Source: Magicicada septendecula (Eukaryota > Arthropoda > Insecta > Hemiptera > Cicadidae). From it: a stretch of DNA of 64,000 nucleotides. The notes under the pieces are model-generated. The model was not told the origin of the DNA and did no database searches. It saw only the letters and a list, made by a program, of their open reading frames with translations. Positions 1 to 11,052 of the stretch are shown in pieces. The position numbers and the translations under genes are program-made. The number at the start of each line of letters is the position of its first letter. Positions within the stretch are counted from its first letter, which is position 1. The stretch lies in NCBI GenBank assembly GCA_034769895.1, contig JAWRYS010000671.1, forward strand, positions 124,001-188,000, in the 5' to 3' direction.

Positions 1-705
1 CTCCACTCTATCGCAGTGTTCTTGCCAATTTGATGAGGTTATCAGCAAGTCATCTACATATACAGTAGTAAAATTAAGTACCTCTTGTCCCAATATCTGA
101 TCCATACACTTAACGAATACTGCAACCGAATTGATCAGTCCAAATGGCAGTCTTTTGAATTGGTAGTTCCTCCCATCGAACAGAAAAGCTAAGTATTTTC
201 TACTGTTCGGATGTAGCTCCACCTGCCAGTATCCACATACTGTATCCCATGCGCTGATGTATTTAGTACCATGGAACTTCTTTAGAATCTCTTCAATTTT
301 GCCTGGGGATGTTCTATCATTTACGATCATTTTATTGATCTCTCTTGCATCGAGGCATATTCTTACTTTTCCATCCTTTTTCGGTATCGCCACTATTGGA
401 CTGGTAAATGGTGATTGGCTTAATTCTATTATATCGTCTTCCATCATTTGGTTGATCTCTGCCCTCACTGCATTCCTTTGCGAGTAGGCGATAGGGTAAG
501 ATTTTTTCTTAAAATCAACGGGCTCTTTGAATATGATTTTACATTGGTAATCTTTTACCTTACCCGGGGAATCAGAAAAAATGTGTCGATATTTATTGTA
601 AATGTTTATGAGATCCTCTGCCTGGTGAACACTAATCTGTTGATCTCGTACTTCTCGTTGGAATTGTCTGATCTCCTCCATAGTTGGAATTGCTTGCTCG
701 ACCAT
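1..705 (-). CDS. pol: Reverse transcriptase, partial (Gypsy-type pol)
   Basis: An uninterrupted frame of 235 codons from 705 to the window edge. It encodes the RT fingers and palm: an SPIVAIPKKDG-like segment, a catalytic-Asp block around SAWDTVCGYWQVEL, the RLPFGL block, and the polymerase motif Tyr-Val-Asp-Asp near residue 216. These are hallmark motifs of LTR-element RT. The Met at 703-705 is probably internal to a longer polyprotein, because a TGA lies just upstream in this frame. The rest of pol lies left of the window. Confidence 0.9.
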   Translation of the reverse strand, partial: MVEQAIPTMEEIRQFQREVRDQQISVHQAEDLINIYNKYRHIFSDSPGKVKDYQCKIIFKEPVDFKKKSYPIAYSQRNAVRAEINQMMEDDIIELSQSPFTSPIVAIPKKDGKVRICLDAREINKMIVNDRTSPGKIEEILKKFHGTKYISAWDTVCGYWQVELHPNSRKYLAFLFDGRNYQFKRLPFGLINSVAVFVKCMDQILGQEVLNFTTVYVDDLLITSSNWQEHCDRVE

Positions 706-796
706 AGTTCATCATTCTTCCATTCATTTACTATCCTTCCATGTGATTGTTGGCAATAATTGTTTTGTAACATGGTGCAACAGTTAAAATTGTAAC

Positions 797-1360
797 TTAC
801 ATGGTGCGTAAGTTACTACCCTTCACTATATTTGTTGTCCATATTCCATGTTCAGTGTTTAGTGATACTTCTCCTTGCCGCAGATCAATTATGGCAGAGT
901 ATTGTCGGAGTACATCACATCCAACAAGTATTGAGAATGGCAGGCCGCTGGCAACAAGAAAAGACATAGTGAATGTTAGGCCTTTACTATTAAGTTTCAG
1001 GGACACTTGTTTCCTGACAGTTTTGTTTTGTCTGCCGGTAGCACCGATGATGGTCACATTGTTTATTGGTAGAGTTGGTATAGGTATACTACTTTCCTGC
1101 TGTAGTCTGCTTAACTCTACTTGGTTGATCAAAGATATATTAGATCCAGTATCGATCATTAATGTTGACATGATTCCATTGATTTGGGCACTTACGTACA
1201 CTATCTCACTGTTTCGGCTAGGCATTGGTTGATTACTTTCTTCAATCAACTCGTCTCTTATATTTTTTAGATAATTCGTCTGTATTATAGTGATTATATT
1301 TTCTGTCGTCTTACATTCCCCAAGAGATTGGTCCAGTGATGGGCTGTTCACAGTTTTCAC
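797..1360 (-). CDS. Retropepsin-like aspartic protease (N-terminal part of pol)
   Basis: About 188 codons. The active-site motif Met-Ile-Asp-Thr-Gly-Ser is near residues 67-72, followed by a beta-rich stretch and a second hydrophobic/Gly region (LPFSILVGCDVL, about 144-155) that fits the flap and the end of a retropepsin fold. In Ty3/Gypsy elements this enzyme cleaves the Gag and Gag-Pol polyproteins. The frame is open upstream past the gag stop, so the product is probably made by -1 frameshifting at 1372-1378 and not from its own start. It ends at a stop at 797, and the RT continues in another frame, so the original polyprotein is broken between 705 and 797. Confidence 0.85.
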   Translation of the reverse strand: MKTVNSPSLDQSLGECKTTENIITIIQTNYLKNIRDELIEESNQPMPSRNSEIVYVSAQINGIMSTLMIDTGSNISLINQVELSRLQQESSIPIPTLPINNVTIIGATGRQNKTVRKQVSLKLNSKGLTFTMSFLVASGLPFSILVGCDVLRQYSAIIDLRQGEVSLNTEHGIWTTNIVKGSNLRTM

Positions 1361-1378
1361 TGACCTTAGGCGTTTAAA
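1330..1378 (-). promoter_or_regulatory. Programmed -1 ribosomal frameshift signal at the gag-pro junction
   Basis: On the minus strand the heptamer T TTA AAC (1378-1372) lies in the gag frame, followed by GCC and the gag stop TAA (1368-1366). It matches the X XXY YYZ slippery consensus. Six bases after it a stem can form between GGTCAGTG (1365-1358) and CACTGGACC (1338-1330) with one bulged base; its loop contains a second small stem, CTGT with ACAG. Slipping back one base at AAC moves ribosomes into the frame of the protease, which is open at this point. Heptamer, spacer and stem are seen; function is inferred. Confidence 0.75.
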
Positions 1379-3212
1379 TGAGGGCTGGCCTCATTGTCCC
1401 TAACTTCATTAGTGTTTAATGGTTGGTTAGTGATTGGCTCCTGTCGATTATTCCTGTTATCTATGTCGTTCCTGGTATTTTCCTCGAATGTGTGGCTTCT
1501 TGTGTCGGGTACCTGGTTAAAGTACGCTCGTCGGTAATTAGCTTGGGAATAGTTTCTTCCTGGACTCCGTTGTGTTTGTCCTCTTACGTAATTTACCTGT
1601 GGTCAGTACCCTTGGTTGTTGTTATTATTACCGTTTCCAAGGCGATAATAGTTATTAGGACCATTCTGTGGGTAGTTACCCCTGTAGTTGTTTCTGAAAT
1701 TGTTATTATTGTTCCCATTTTGGTTGAAGTTTCTGGGTGTATTATTGCCCGTTGGTTCCCTTGATAATTATTAGGGTTGTTTTGTGGTGGCTTGTTATCA
1801 CCCTGTTGGTTTGGTGATGATGGTCCTTCGTTTACTCTACTACTTCTGAAGCTCGAGACCCTATTTTTCCTGTATTGCCACTCGTGCTCATGGCTCTCTA
1901 ACAAACTAGCCATGTCTTGAATGGTCTTTACCTGACTGTACATCCGGGCTTTCTGTATGGCGTCATCGTAATGGTAAGACAATTGTATCACAAGACACTC
2001 TTCCGGGATGCATGGTTCCAAATTTCTTGCCATGCAGATCTTTCCCAGGAAGTAGGATGTGAGAGATTGTCCATTTTGACTCTCATACCTCCCGTTGCTT
2101 AGGTTGTTGCGGACCATGTTCTGGGTCGATTCAGACCAGTATTTCGCCTTGAATTGGGTCTTAAATTCTTGAATGCTCTGGATGTCTGGTCTTGTGGCGG
2201 TCCACCAGTTGTCGTATGTTTCTTTGAACATTTCGTCCAGCATTCCTCTCACCGTTGTCCATCGGGTCTCTCGATTTTTTATTACCAACTCTTCCACCCT
2301 CTTCAGGAATTCAATAGGGTTCCTTTTATAATTACGGAAGTTGATCGTATCCCTATTGTCAGTGTTAATGATATGGTTACTGTTACATGGCCGGTCACGC
2401 CAGGCGTCCACTTCTTCCCGTAATGATTCTTCTAGTCTGTGCATCTCGTCAATCCTTTGTTTGTTTTTGTCTACCCTGCTGTCTATTTTATTTAAATTGC
2501 TGTACACCCCTTCCATTCTTTCTCCCAGGTCTGTTCGTACAGCTGCTATCTCCTTCTGGTTTTCTTCCCGGACTTGATGCATGTCCTGGTTCACCCATTC
2601 ACATCTTCTGGCTGTTTCTTCATGATATTCCTCAATTCTCCTTTTATTTTCTTCTTCGAGGTTGTTTATTTTGTTGATTACTTCCTCACGGATTTCTGAA
2701 ACATTTTCGTTGGTCTTCTCTAATCTCTCCAATGTCTCCTCTAATTTCTCATTTGTTTCGGTGATCTGTTGTATGGTTTCTTCTTGATACTCCCTTAATT
2801 GTTGGATCACCTGCTGCTTCATCTCTTCCTTGGTTATTTCATTGATTTCCTTCAGCTGTTGTTGGAGGGTTTCGATATTTTGGTTAATGGTTTGTCTCAA
2901 TTCTTCTTTCTGCTTCTGAAAATTGTCCTCCTGTTTCTTAAAATTTTCATTATTTTCTTCCTTCTGTTTCTTAAAATTTTCACTGGTTTCTTTCTTCATA
3001 CTATTCAGATTCTCCTCATTCTTGTCTAATTTATTGTTCATGCTGTTCATCATTTCCATTAATTTTAGTATGTTCGGGTCTCCTCTAACTTCTCCCTTGT
3101 CACCCGCCTGTAGTTCCATTTCTTTGTCTTGGGTTGGTTCTGTTGTGGTTATTGTTGTCTCCACTTCTTCAGTCGATGTTCCTTCCTCTTCTTCCCCGCC
3201 TCCCCCCTTCAT
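1366..3212 (-). pseudogene. gag: Gag polyprotein of the Gypsy-type element (frameshifted)
   Basis: Structural capsid protein. From the start at 3212 there is an acidic Thr/Glu-rich N-terminus (about residues 1-45), a long coiled coil of Glu/Lys/Gln/Asn repeats (about 50-270), then a capsid-like domain (about 290-460) with aromatic and Arg/Leu spacing typical of retrotransposon gag. After about 1757-1775 the open frame changes. The other frame encodes an Asn/Gly/Gln-rich tail that fits a gag C-terminus, with a TGA at 1603-1605 where Trp would fit, and ends at the TAA at 1366-1368. I therefore infer a one-base indel plus a nonsense mutation. No CCHC zinc knuckle is visible. The -1 frameshift signal for protease sits just before the stop. 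Confidence 0.8.
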
Positions 3213-3536
3213 TTTCTTCCATTTCTTTGTCCTTCGCCAACTTTTTCGTCACTCCTCTAGTATGCATCTTGATCTCCTTTCATGACCACCGCTAGAATTT
3301 TGTATCTTCCTTTCTTCTAGTCCCACCAGTTGGCCGCCAATTTATAGTAGAACGTGTGTGCCGTCGTCGTTCTGGTATAATTCTGTAAAATGTAGAAGTG
3401 TCAGAGTGTAACTTGTGTATGTGTGTCTTACCAATTCGTCCTCTCTCGGTAACGTAACTTACGATGCTTGAGTCCGTCGCGAACGTACGGATAACCAGGT
3501 ATCGTAGTCCTGACCTGAGGTTCACTAGGAGTGTAT

Positions 3537-3735
3537 GATTCCCGGGGGGCGCCAAATTGTTTATTTAAAACAATTAAAATTGTATTATTATCAGCGGTTC
3601 CGCTCAGGCAGTGTGGAGAATTCAGTTTGTCCCGCCGCTTATCGATTTGTATGATCAAGCCAGCAGTTTACTGTATTCGCTGCTTGAGCGCTAGTCACTA
3701 CTTCATAGACGTCCACTATAATTTATAATATTAAG
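3537..3735 (-). repeat. Putative 5' LTR end (R-U5) and primer-binding site
   Basis: On the minus strand the sequence TGGCGCCCCCCGGGAATC (3537-3554) begins with the TGG expected of a site pairing with a tRNA 3' CCA end, and it follows an AATAAA motif (about 3559-3566). A TATA-like stretch lies near 3717-3735. I place the R-U5 part of the LTR between them. The upstream LTR border is not recognisable because the partner LTR is outside the window. Confidence 0.5.
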
Positions 3736-5102
3736 AATACACCTTCCTACTGAAAATAAAACACATTTGATATACACAGTATTGATTTATTAACGATTGG
3801 TTATTACTGTTTTCATTGACACAAGCTATATTTGATTCTTATATAATTTTGCACCGGTTATTTATCTATGAGACAATTTCTCTCTGGGTTTAACAAATCG
3901 ATTTTGAACATAACAAACATACAGTATGGCGTTCTACCAAAGTAGTCAACAAATAATTTCGTTCAATCGTATGGATTCTTTTGATCACGATGAAAGGCTT
4001 AGATGCAATTACCATAATAAAAAAATACACAACCTTACAATGTTTTTACTTAATTCCTATAACGTGTAGCTATAAGTGGTTTGTTGTAGTGTAGTAAAAC
4101 TGTTTTAAAGGTTCGTAAATTAATACTAGGTTAACTTTATAATTTGACAAATTTTTAGTGTCTTAATAGTTTTATTTAATCTTTGAAAGAGAATAAAATT
4201 GGTTCAGTGATATTTCAGAATATAGTGAGAAATATTCAAAGTGCGTTATTTCAGAAGTTTAGATAATTTATAGGATACTTAACAGCTTCGTAGCATGTGA
4301 TTACTCTGTTGGTCTGGAACAAAGGACTGTAGCTGTCATAGAATTCAGTTTTCAATTATGCAGGCTTCTGGCATCTTTTTCAAAGTACTTGGATTCATTT
4401 ATTCACTTCGTCTTGAATTAAAAAGTCTTCTCCATCAGTTAATTGAGTTCAGTGATAGTCAGCCTCCTTCTCGTTCAATTTTGACAATTTGTTTAACTTT
4501 TAAAACATTTTAAATAAGAAAATTGGTTGTTCAAAATTCTGGCTTCTGTTTTTCATGAGCGTCACTTTTTTAGTAACGATATTCAACGGTAATTTTCGCT
4601 ACCAGTCCCGTTTCTATGGTTACCAAAGAATTCTGATTGGACTAGCTTGATATAAATCCATTGTTATCAAAATTTGAATTCTTTTCAAATCTTCATATAT
4701 CTTCTTACTTTCTTCCTTCCATTATCTTCCTTCTTATGTATTAATTATTAGCACTGTCATTTGTATTTTCTTACAAAGATTATTTTGGTATCCCACAATA
4801 TTGGGTTATTTCATGTTTTCTAAGTTTACAATTAATTTAATATTTACTAATTACATTTCTCTGTTTATATAACTCCTTATTTTAATATTTTGTTTTTAAT
4901 AAAATTTACCATTTATCCTTGGTTAATTAGTCACCTTGGATTTGTTAATTACTTGGCTATTTTCATACAATTAGTGTTTGTTGGTGTTTGACCATTAGGC
5001 CTGTCTCAAGTCTAAGTAGCCATTACTGATTTTTGATTATTTCATATACATTATATCTCATTTTGTCCTAGAGCTTTATTTTGTTCTTATAATTATGTTA
5101 AG
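3736..5102. other. AT-rich sequence, nothing recognised
   Basis: No protein-like frame, tRNA or terminal repeats seen. The upstream part of the 5' LTR of the Gypsy-type element may extend into the first part of this stretch. Confidence 0.5.
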
Positions 5103-5519
5103 GTATTTGTATGGAGTGTTTTAACTTACGGGTGTGAATCGTGGACCTTAGGGAAGGTGGAGAGTGACAGACTTCAGGCAATGGAGATGTGGATTTGGCA
5201 GAGAATGACAAAAACTAGTTGGACAGATAGGAAGGCGAATGAACAGATCTTAGAAGAAATAAATGAGAATAGAACACTGCTTAGGAGTATAGATGTGAGG
5301 AAGATTAAGTTGATAGGGCATGTGATCAGACATAGTGCTTTTTTAACTAACATCTTTGAGGGCAAAGTAGTGGGGAAGAAGCCCAAAGGAAGACCAAGAA
5401 CTGCATACTTCCGCAGCACAATGAGTGTCGTGAATAGTGGGTCCTATGAAGAAATGAAGAATATCGCAAGGGATAGAGTGACATGGCTACAGCGACAAGG
5501 CATTGCCTTTAGGAGTTAA
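5103..5519 (+). pseudogene. LINE reverse transcriptase C-terminal fragment
   Basis: A frame open from 5103 to 5519 encodes the post-RT tail typical of many insect non-LTR retrotransposons: a YGCESWTL block, RLQAMEMWIWQRM, then an IGHVIRHS-like block and a basic KPKGRPR motif before the stop. In these LINEs this region follows the palm domain. The 5' part with the polymerase motif is missing, so this is a 5'-truncated copy, the normal result of incomplete target-primed reverse transcription. The clade is not assigned. Confidence 0.8.
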
Positions 5520-6952
5520 TAATAATCTATGGATGTGTTTTGGTTCAGTCTTTGTGTGATTTTTGTGTGTTACTACTGTTTTATTCATTATTTATTGCTA
5601 ATTATTTACTAACTGGTTTTCTCTTTTCTAACTCAGACATTGCTTTCTTTTCTTATTTATTTACTCTGCCAATGTCAACAATATGGCTATTAATTACTAT
5701 TTTTTCATCATATAACATATAACATTTAGGTCTATGTTTGGGATAATTACCCAGTCCATATTCTATTCATAAGTTTGTTTAGAGAATTATTTAACACTTA
5801 TTATCTAATATTGGTGTACAATTCATTACCTTTGATTTATTGTTCGGGTGATAAACAACCTCATCTCTATTGAACTTGTTTCATTAATCTTACTTTATAA
5901 CATGGGTGTTTACTTATGGTTTTAAACTACTTATTTTATAAAAACTCTTTGCTTTCTTTTCCATGTGAACACTATCTTATTACTTTGTCATGTGGTTCTC
6001 GCCTTTAAATTCTACAATACACTTTTAAGCTCTACAATAATATTCTTTTATAATCACTACAGTTAATATCACTCTTCAGTGTTCATTATTACTGAATCAA
6101 TGGTTTATTTTAAATATTATTCTTAACAATTTCTTAAATGTTATTGTTCACTATCAAACCTTAAGTGTTTGTGTTACTTTTACTAAGTGTTTATCTTAGA
6201 CTTCCCTATTACTGTCATTGACAATATTTTTATTTATTTATCACTTGCACTTTTAAATTATTTTGTGTTTATTATAATTTACTTAGTGTTTCTTTTTCTA
6301 TCATTTCACTTTAGGGTAATTTCACTTTCACTATGTTAACTTCCGTTTACTTCTCACTATTTCAATATCTTTCTCTTTCTCTACACATATTATATATACT
6401 TATTAATATCATGTCTTTCTCTATTAACAACTTATGTGTACTTCTAATTCTTTGGCTAGTGTATTTTTAGCTATCGTTTTTTATTAATGACTAATTACAA
6501 TTGTCACTCAATCAATACTAACATTCATTATTTATTTTGGTTCTTTACCGGTTTTATTTTCTTTATTATATTTGATTACATTATTTCTCCTTCTCTATTC
6601 TCTATGCCTTGTCTGTGTTTTCTTGACGTGTTTCATTTTATTTTCTTCATCATTGGTTTGTTCCCTCTTTGTTCTCATTTTTCTTCTCCTTCACTTCTCA
6701 TCTTGTTTACTTTCATATTGGTTCTTAGCTGGCCAATCTCTGGGGTTGGGTCAATGTCGTTTGTCTGTCCGTCTAGTCGTTGAGTTTCCTTATTAATCAC
6801 TTTTAATTTATAACTTTTTCTCCTTCTTTCTTAATTACATTTTATATCTTTATTCTCTTCATTATTTATTTATTAAAATATCGTATTTTTTAGAATTTTT
6901 TATATATACTTATAGTCATCAAATATGATCTGATTTTGGCGATGTTATAATA
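5520..6952. other. T-rich noncoding stretch
   Basis: Strongly T-biased on the + strand, with short hydrophobic frames that are a by-product of T-rich codons. No gene or terminal repeat recognised. A similar T-rich stretch occurs at about 30360-32000. Confidence 0.5.
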
Positions 6953-7110
6953 TACATGGTTTAACATGGGGGTTTCTTGATATAATGCTTAGTTGTGAAA
7001 TTAAAAAATAATATATTTATAAAAACAGGTAAAAAAAGCGTTTTATTAAAAAAAATCATAACTTTCCAAAAGAAATTTTTTTTTAAAACCCCCATGTTAA
7101 ACTACATGTA
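6953..7110. repeat. Inverted repeat with about 23-bp arms
   Basis: The left arm at 6953-6975 and the right arm at 7086-7110 are reverse complements (shared core GTTTAACATGGGGGTTT) apart from a two-base insertion in the right arm. The 110-bp loop is A/T-rich. It could be a small foldback element; no target duplication was identified. Confidence 0.6.
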
Positions 7111-7221
7111 CGGTAGAACAACTCATAAAAATTTTAAGTTGATATAATTATTGGTTCCTGAGAAAAGTGTGCAAAAAGTTAAGCAATTTAACATTGGCAG
7201 GATAGCCCTTACCCTGAGCCC

Positions 7222-8325
7222 TTAACACTTTCGACCCGATGCCCATAAAATTTATGGGCACATGATTTTCCTCAAAGACCCAACGCCCGTAAATTTTATG
7301 TTTGTCACTTCACGTGCATTTAATGGCATTTGTACAAAACAATTATGAGTTTCTGTTGTTTGTACTGGCAGACTGGACTTTGTAGTTGCCAACTGAATAC
7401 ACAGATAGCAGCACAATCAGTTTTCTGTTATGTGATTTCTGACTATTGTGAAACTTGAAATGTCTGTCTGTGTTACCATGACTGTTTCATTTTTTACTAT
7501 ACAAAAGTAAATTATTACAAATAGACTGATGTTTACTATATTATGTGCCTTAATACTGTTAGAAAAGTTATTTTGTACAGTAGTTACTAATAAAACACCA
7601 TTTATTATGTGAAAATACCTTATAAAACTTTTTATTTTTCAAAAACATGTTTCTGATCTTCTTCATCCTCAAGGTTTAAATCAAAAATGGTTTGTTCTGG
7701 TCTCAAATATGCAAATATTACATCTGGTCATTCCAACGCTTCCTCGGACACCCCACACCTCTCCGTCCCCTCGGCTTATAGTTCCATAATTGTTTGGGGA
7801 TGCGGCAGTCATCCATTCGGCAAAGATGTTCCCACCAATTCAGCTGATACTAGGCGATAATGTCGAGTATATCCTGCCATATGCCTGAGAAATCTCATTT
7901 CAGCTGCTTGGATGCGACTGGCCTGGCCTTTCGTTAAAGTCCAATTCTCAGACCCATAAAGAAGTGTGGGAAGAGCCATCACCTTGTAGAATTTTATGTG
8001 TCTTCCTTTACTTGCTGACTTAAGGGTCACCTGATGGTCCCACACATAAGGTTGAAGTTATGCAACTTATGCACCATGTTGTTGCTTGCATTATAAGACA
8101 CACTGCGGCTTCTGATCTAGATACTAAAAATTAATTTCACTTACATAAAAATAAATATTGTATAATTTTATGAAAATAGAAGATCCAATCTTTAATTTGA
8201 CATGTAATTTATGTTGTTTTAACAAATATTATTATTAAAAGAAGAAAAAAATAAGGGAAAATATGGAAAACAGCCAGGCTGCTGGGACATGTCTATGTTG
8301 AAATGGCCAGGTTTGAAAGTGTTAA
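7222..8325. mobile_element. Candidate non-autonomous piggyBac-like element (TTAA-flanked)
   Basis: TTAA occurs at 7222-7225 and 8322-8325. The sequences inside begin CACTTTCGACCC on the left and, read inward on the other strand, CACTTTCAAACC on the right, giving a short terminal inverted repeat. Next to the left end is the 19-bp palindrome GCCCATAAAATTTATGGGC (7241-7259) and a second, related ACCCAACGCCCGTAAATTTT copy about 30 bp on. TTAA targeting is the signature of piggyBac elements. No transposase was identified and a LINE fragment sits inside. The repeat is short, so chance is not excluded. Confidence 0.45.
7718..8045 (-). pseudogene. LINE RT tail fragment
   Basis: Minus-strand frames encode the C-terminal tail of a non-LTR retrotransposon. 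The first part (8045 to about 7850) has LLYGSENWTL followed by an AAEMRFLRHMAGYT block. After a frame change near 7815-7860 it continues with WWEHLCRM, then a PRGRRGVGCPRKRW motif, and a stop at 7718. It lacks the catalytic RT palm. It lies inside the candidate TTAA-flanked element, so it may have inserted there or been captured. Confidence 0.8.
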
Positions 8326-9129
8326 TGCATTCAAAAGTTATTGTATGACATTTCCCAAATAGAAAGACAGACAAACGCTGTATGGTTGAGTTAAAATTGA
8401 GAACTTGCTTCACTCATTCAGTAAGAAAGAACCTGCTGTTATCAGAAGGATACTAGAAATTTAAAAGAAGTATAAGAAAAGATGAGACTTTGAATGAGCA
8501 TCTGGAAACAGTGAATCAAAGAATAGTAACCTAAAAATGGAAAGAGAAGTAAAATGGGATGTAGACAGTCCAGAAAAATATTGAAACCATGACTTCAAAT
8601 AAACAGCCTAAACAAAACTCCAGTCACTAGAAGTAAGAGAGACAAAATATAGGCATTCAAGCAAATCAAGACAAATAGGCAAGTCAAGAGATATTGTAGA
8701 ATTTAATTAACCAACTTGCAAGAGATGTTACAAAATTGTTGAAAGAGGCATTTTAAAAATTCTGCTGACATCAAGGGTATATTTGATACCAGACGGGAAT
8801 ACTTAGCATGGAGTTAACCATTGGCAGTTTTCAGAATTCTATTAGTTGGTCAATTTTCTACGCTTGGTGTCTTGAATGAGCACAAGGTGTGTTTGTGTGT
8901 GTTTTTTTTAATTATAATTTCTGTTCATTTGTCATATGTGTACATTTATTCTTGTACACACAGTACATTTCTGTGCTTGAGGAGTATCCATAAAAGTAAG
9001 ATTCCCAATTTTATAATGAAATGTAATTTTTTTTATCCACTTATTTGCATATATGAAAAATGTAATTGTACAAAATTGTGTGGACATTGCTTTTCTGTAT
9101 AAACCTCGTTTTATAATTTGTCAGGCATG
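8326..9129. other. Noncoding, purine-rich then mixed AT-rich sequence
   Basis: 8400-8780 is A/G-rich on the + strand with many stops in all frames. No homology recognised. Confidence 0.45.
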
Positions 9130-9720
9130 TGTCTTATTAAGTATACCACCAATTTTTCCAAACTCATTCAATGTGGGTCCTGTTTACACAGTGAGGAAAT
9201 CACATCGTGCATAACCTATTCACCATTCTCGAATGTCCTCTGTGGACTGATTCCTCTCAAATGAACTTTGAACGAGAAGAAAAATAGAAGTCTCTAGGTG
9301 TAAAGTCAGGAGAATAGGATGGATGCCCAAAAATCTCCCATCTAGATTTTTTTATGTGTTACTGTGTCTAATGTACAGGGTGAGGACAAGCATCAGTCTG
9401 GACAAAAAAGTCTGTTTTTGACATTGTGTTAGGTCTTTTCTGTTTGATTGCAGTTATTAGCTTTAGAAATGTTTGGCAGTATCTTTCAGTATTGATATTT
9501 ATATCTTTTGGCAGGTAGTCTTATAAGTAGAATGTTTGAGCAGTCCAAAAAATAAAATCACAGTGTACAGCTTACAGTCATACATAACATTCAGTATTAA
9601 TGCTATGGCTGTATAGCTGGAACTGAGAAACTGGCATCTAAGTGTGCAGTGTCAATTCCACAAAACTTCCTTGTAGTGCTGCTAACATTTCCTCACCAGT
9701 TCATATTTGTGATAGAGAAA
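9130..9720 (-). pseudogene. Decayed mariner-type transposase (DD34D)
   Basis: Minus-strand translation across several frames gives ordered mariner transposase blocks: an INTERYCQTF-like segment, a TDACPHPVH block in place of the usual HDNARPH (catalytic Asp region), then HPSYSPDFTPRDF, equivalent to the third catalytic Asp motif (PYSPDLAPSDF-type). Stops and frame changes are frequent. Mariner transposases are about 345 residues; only the C-terminal half is recognisable. The conserved block order makes the call secure despite the decay. Confidence 0.75.
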
Positions 9721-11044
9721 CTTACTGGATGACTGTCATATTATGTTGATTTTGGTCTGTGGGTTTGTTGTAAGGTGTTTTTTAGATTAGCATATTGTAT
9801 GGGGTTTTTGGTTCCGAAATGAATTGAAGTGTTTGTGTCAAAACTTAGCATAAACTTAATATGACTGAAGAAACTAATCATATACCACTGTAAGCGACTA
9901 ACATTATAGTGTTGAATATTTGACAGTTGAAAAAAATTAGTTGTAGTTGCAATGGTTTGACAGACAAGTTTACTGTCCATATTCTCTTATTTATATGACA
10001 TACATGTAAACGATATAAGATGATATACAGGAAGTTTTTTAAAAAATTACATACTTTTTTTACAAGAATTTCTCACCATTCACTCAGTTTTGCTCTTTTC
10101 AAGCAGTTGGGATTTTAAAAAATTCATCACACTTGTGTACAGACATGTTTTTTTTTGTAATTTCAGTGTCTTTGTTTTTGTATTCCCAAACATCTCTTTC
10201 AACTGGCATTTGTAGGATTTCTATTGTTACTACATTTTTCGTAGACATGTCAGAAATTAAGGTGGTATTTGTCTGTATTTCTATTATGTGTACTCAAGAA
10301 TTATTTGTTTTTCATAACTGTAGAAAGATATTTGGCAAAACCTTTCTGAAAATCTTAGGAAACCAGGTTTATGTCCAATTAATGTACTAATCCCTTTTGA
10401 GGTGCAGACTCCCTTGTGAAATGTACTTTACCTTCTGGAGGCAAAATCTGAATAAAATTAACTAATAATGCCCACACAAAGAAAGTTCATGCTTGTAAAA
10501 CAAGTACAAAAATTCTATATGAAAAGAAATGCAGAAGCAGGGGCATTGAATGTGAAGAATTTCATATGGAAAGATTTTACAAGTACAATCAGTTTAATGT
10601 TTTCTGAACCTTGGTATGACTAAGAGAAATATTTTTTTTATGTTGAGACTGACATTGATGATGTTCAAATTCAGCTCCTTAGTCACAAATGTCTTCCTCT
10701 TTATAAGATTAGAAATGTGCAAATTTAAAAACATTCAGTTGAACATGTTTACTGCACCAGGTATTTGGGAGTCAGAATTTTTTGACAAATACATATTTGT
10801 TTTTTGAATACTTTTTACAAGTAGCATTGTATCTTTTATTATCATATCCTCTATCAGTTACTCCATGTTTGTGGTTTCACCTTACAGCATCAACCCCTGT
10901 GTGTTCTAACTTTGTATGGTGCATACTTGCCTATATTTTAATATGCCATAGACTTTTTTTCATAAGTAGTTGTAGGTTATAATTAATAAATTATAGACTG
11001 ACTAATAAGAATAGTATAATCAAAATGTTTGTATTACTTGGTTC
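9721..11044. other. AT-rich noncoding sequence
   Basis: No gene, terminal repeat or RNA gene recognised. I looked specifically for upstream ERI1 exons here and did not find any. Confidence 0.45.
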
Positions 11045-11052
11045 ATAATAAG

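Larger units (their letters stand above)
1..3735 (-). mobile_element. Gypsy-type LTR retrotransposon, 3' part beyond the window
   Basis: Read on the minus strand the order is LTR end, primer-binding site, leader, gag, aspartic protease and reverse transcriptase, which is the order of Ty3/Gypsy elements. The RT runs off the window edge, so RNase H, integrase and the 3' LTR are not seen. Gag has one frameshift and one in-frame stop, and protease and RT are separated by a stop and a frame change near 705-797, so this copy is probably dead. Order and motifs are seen directly; the Gypsy assignment follows from the order and the RT motif style. Confidence 0.9.

Noticed and set aside
1423..3285. Plus-strand frames opposite gag
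   Set aside because: Low-complexity antisense of the coiled-coil coding sequence.
3292..3658. Short minus-strand frames in the leader between the LTR and gag
   Set aside because: They include the primer-binding site and leader, and no family is recognisable.
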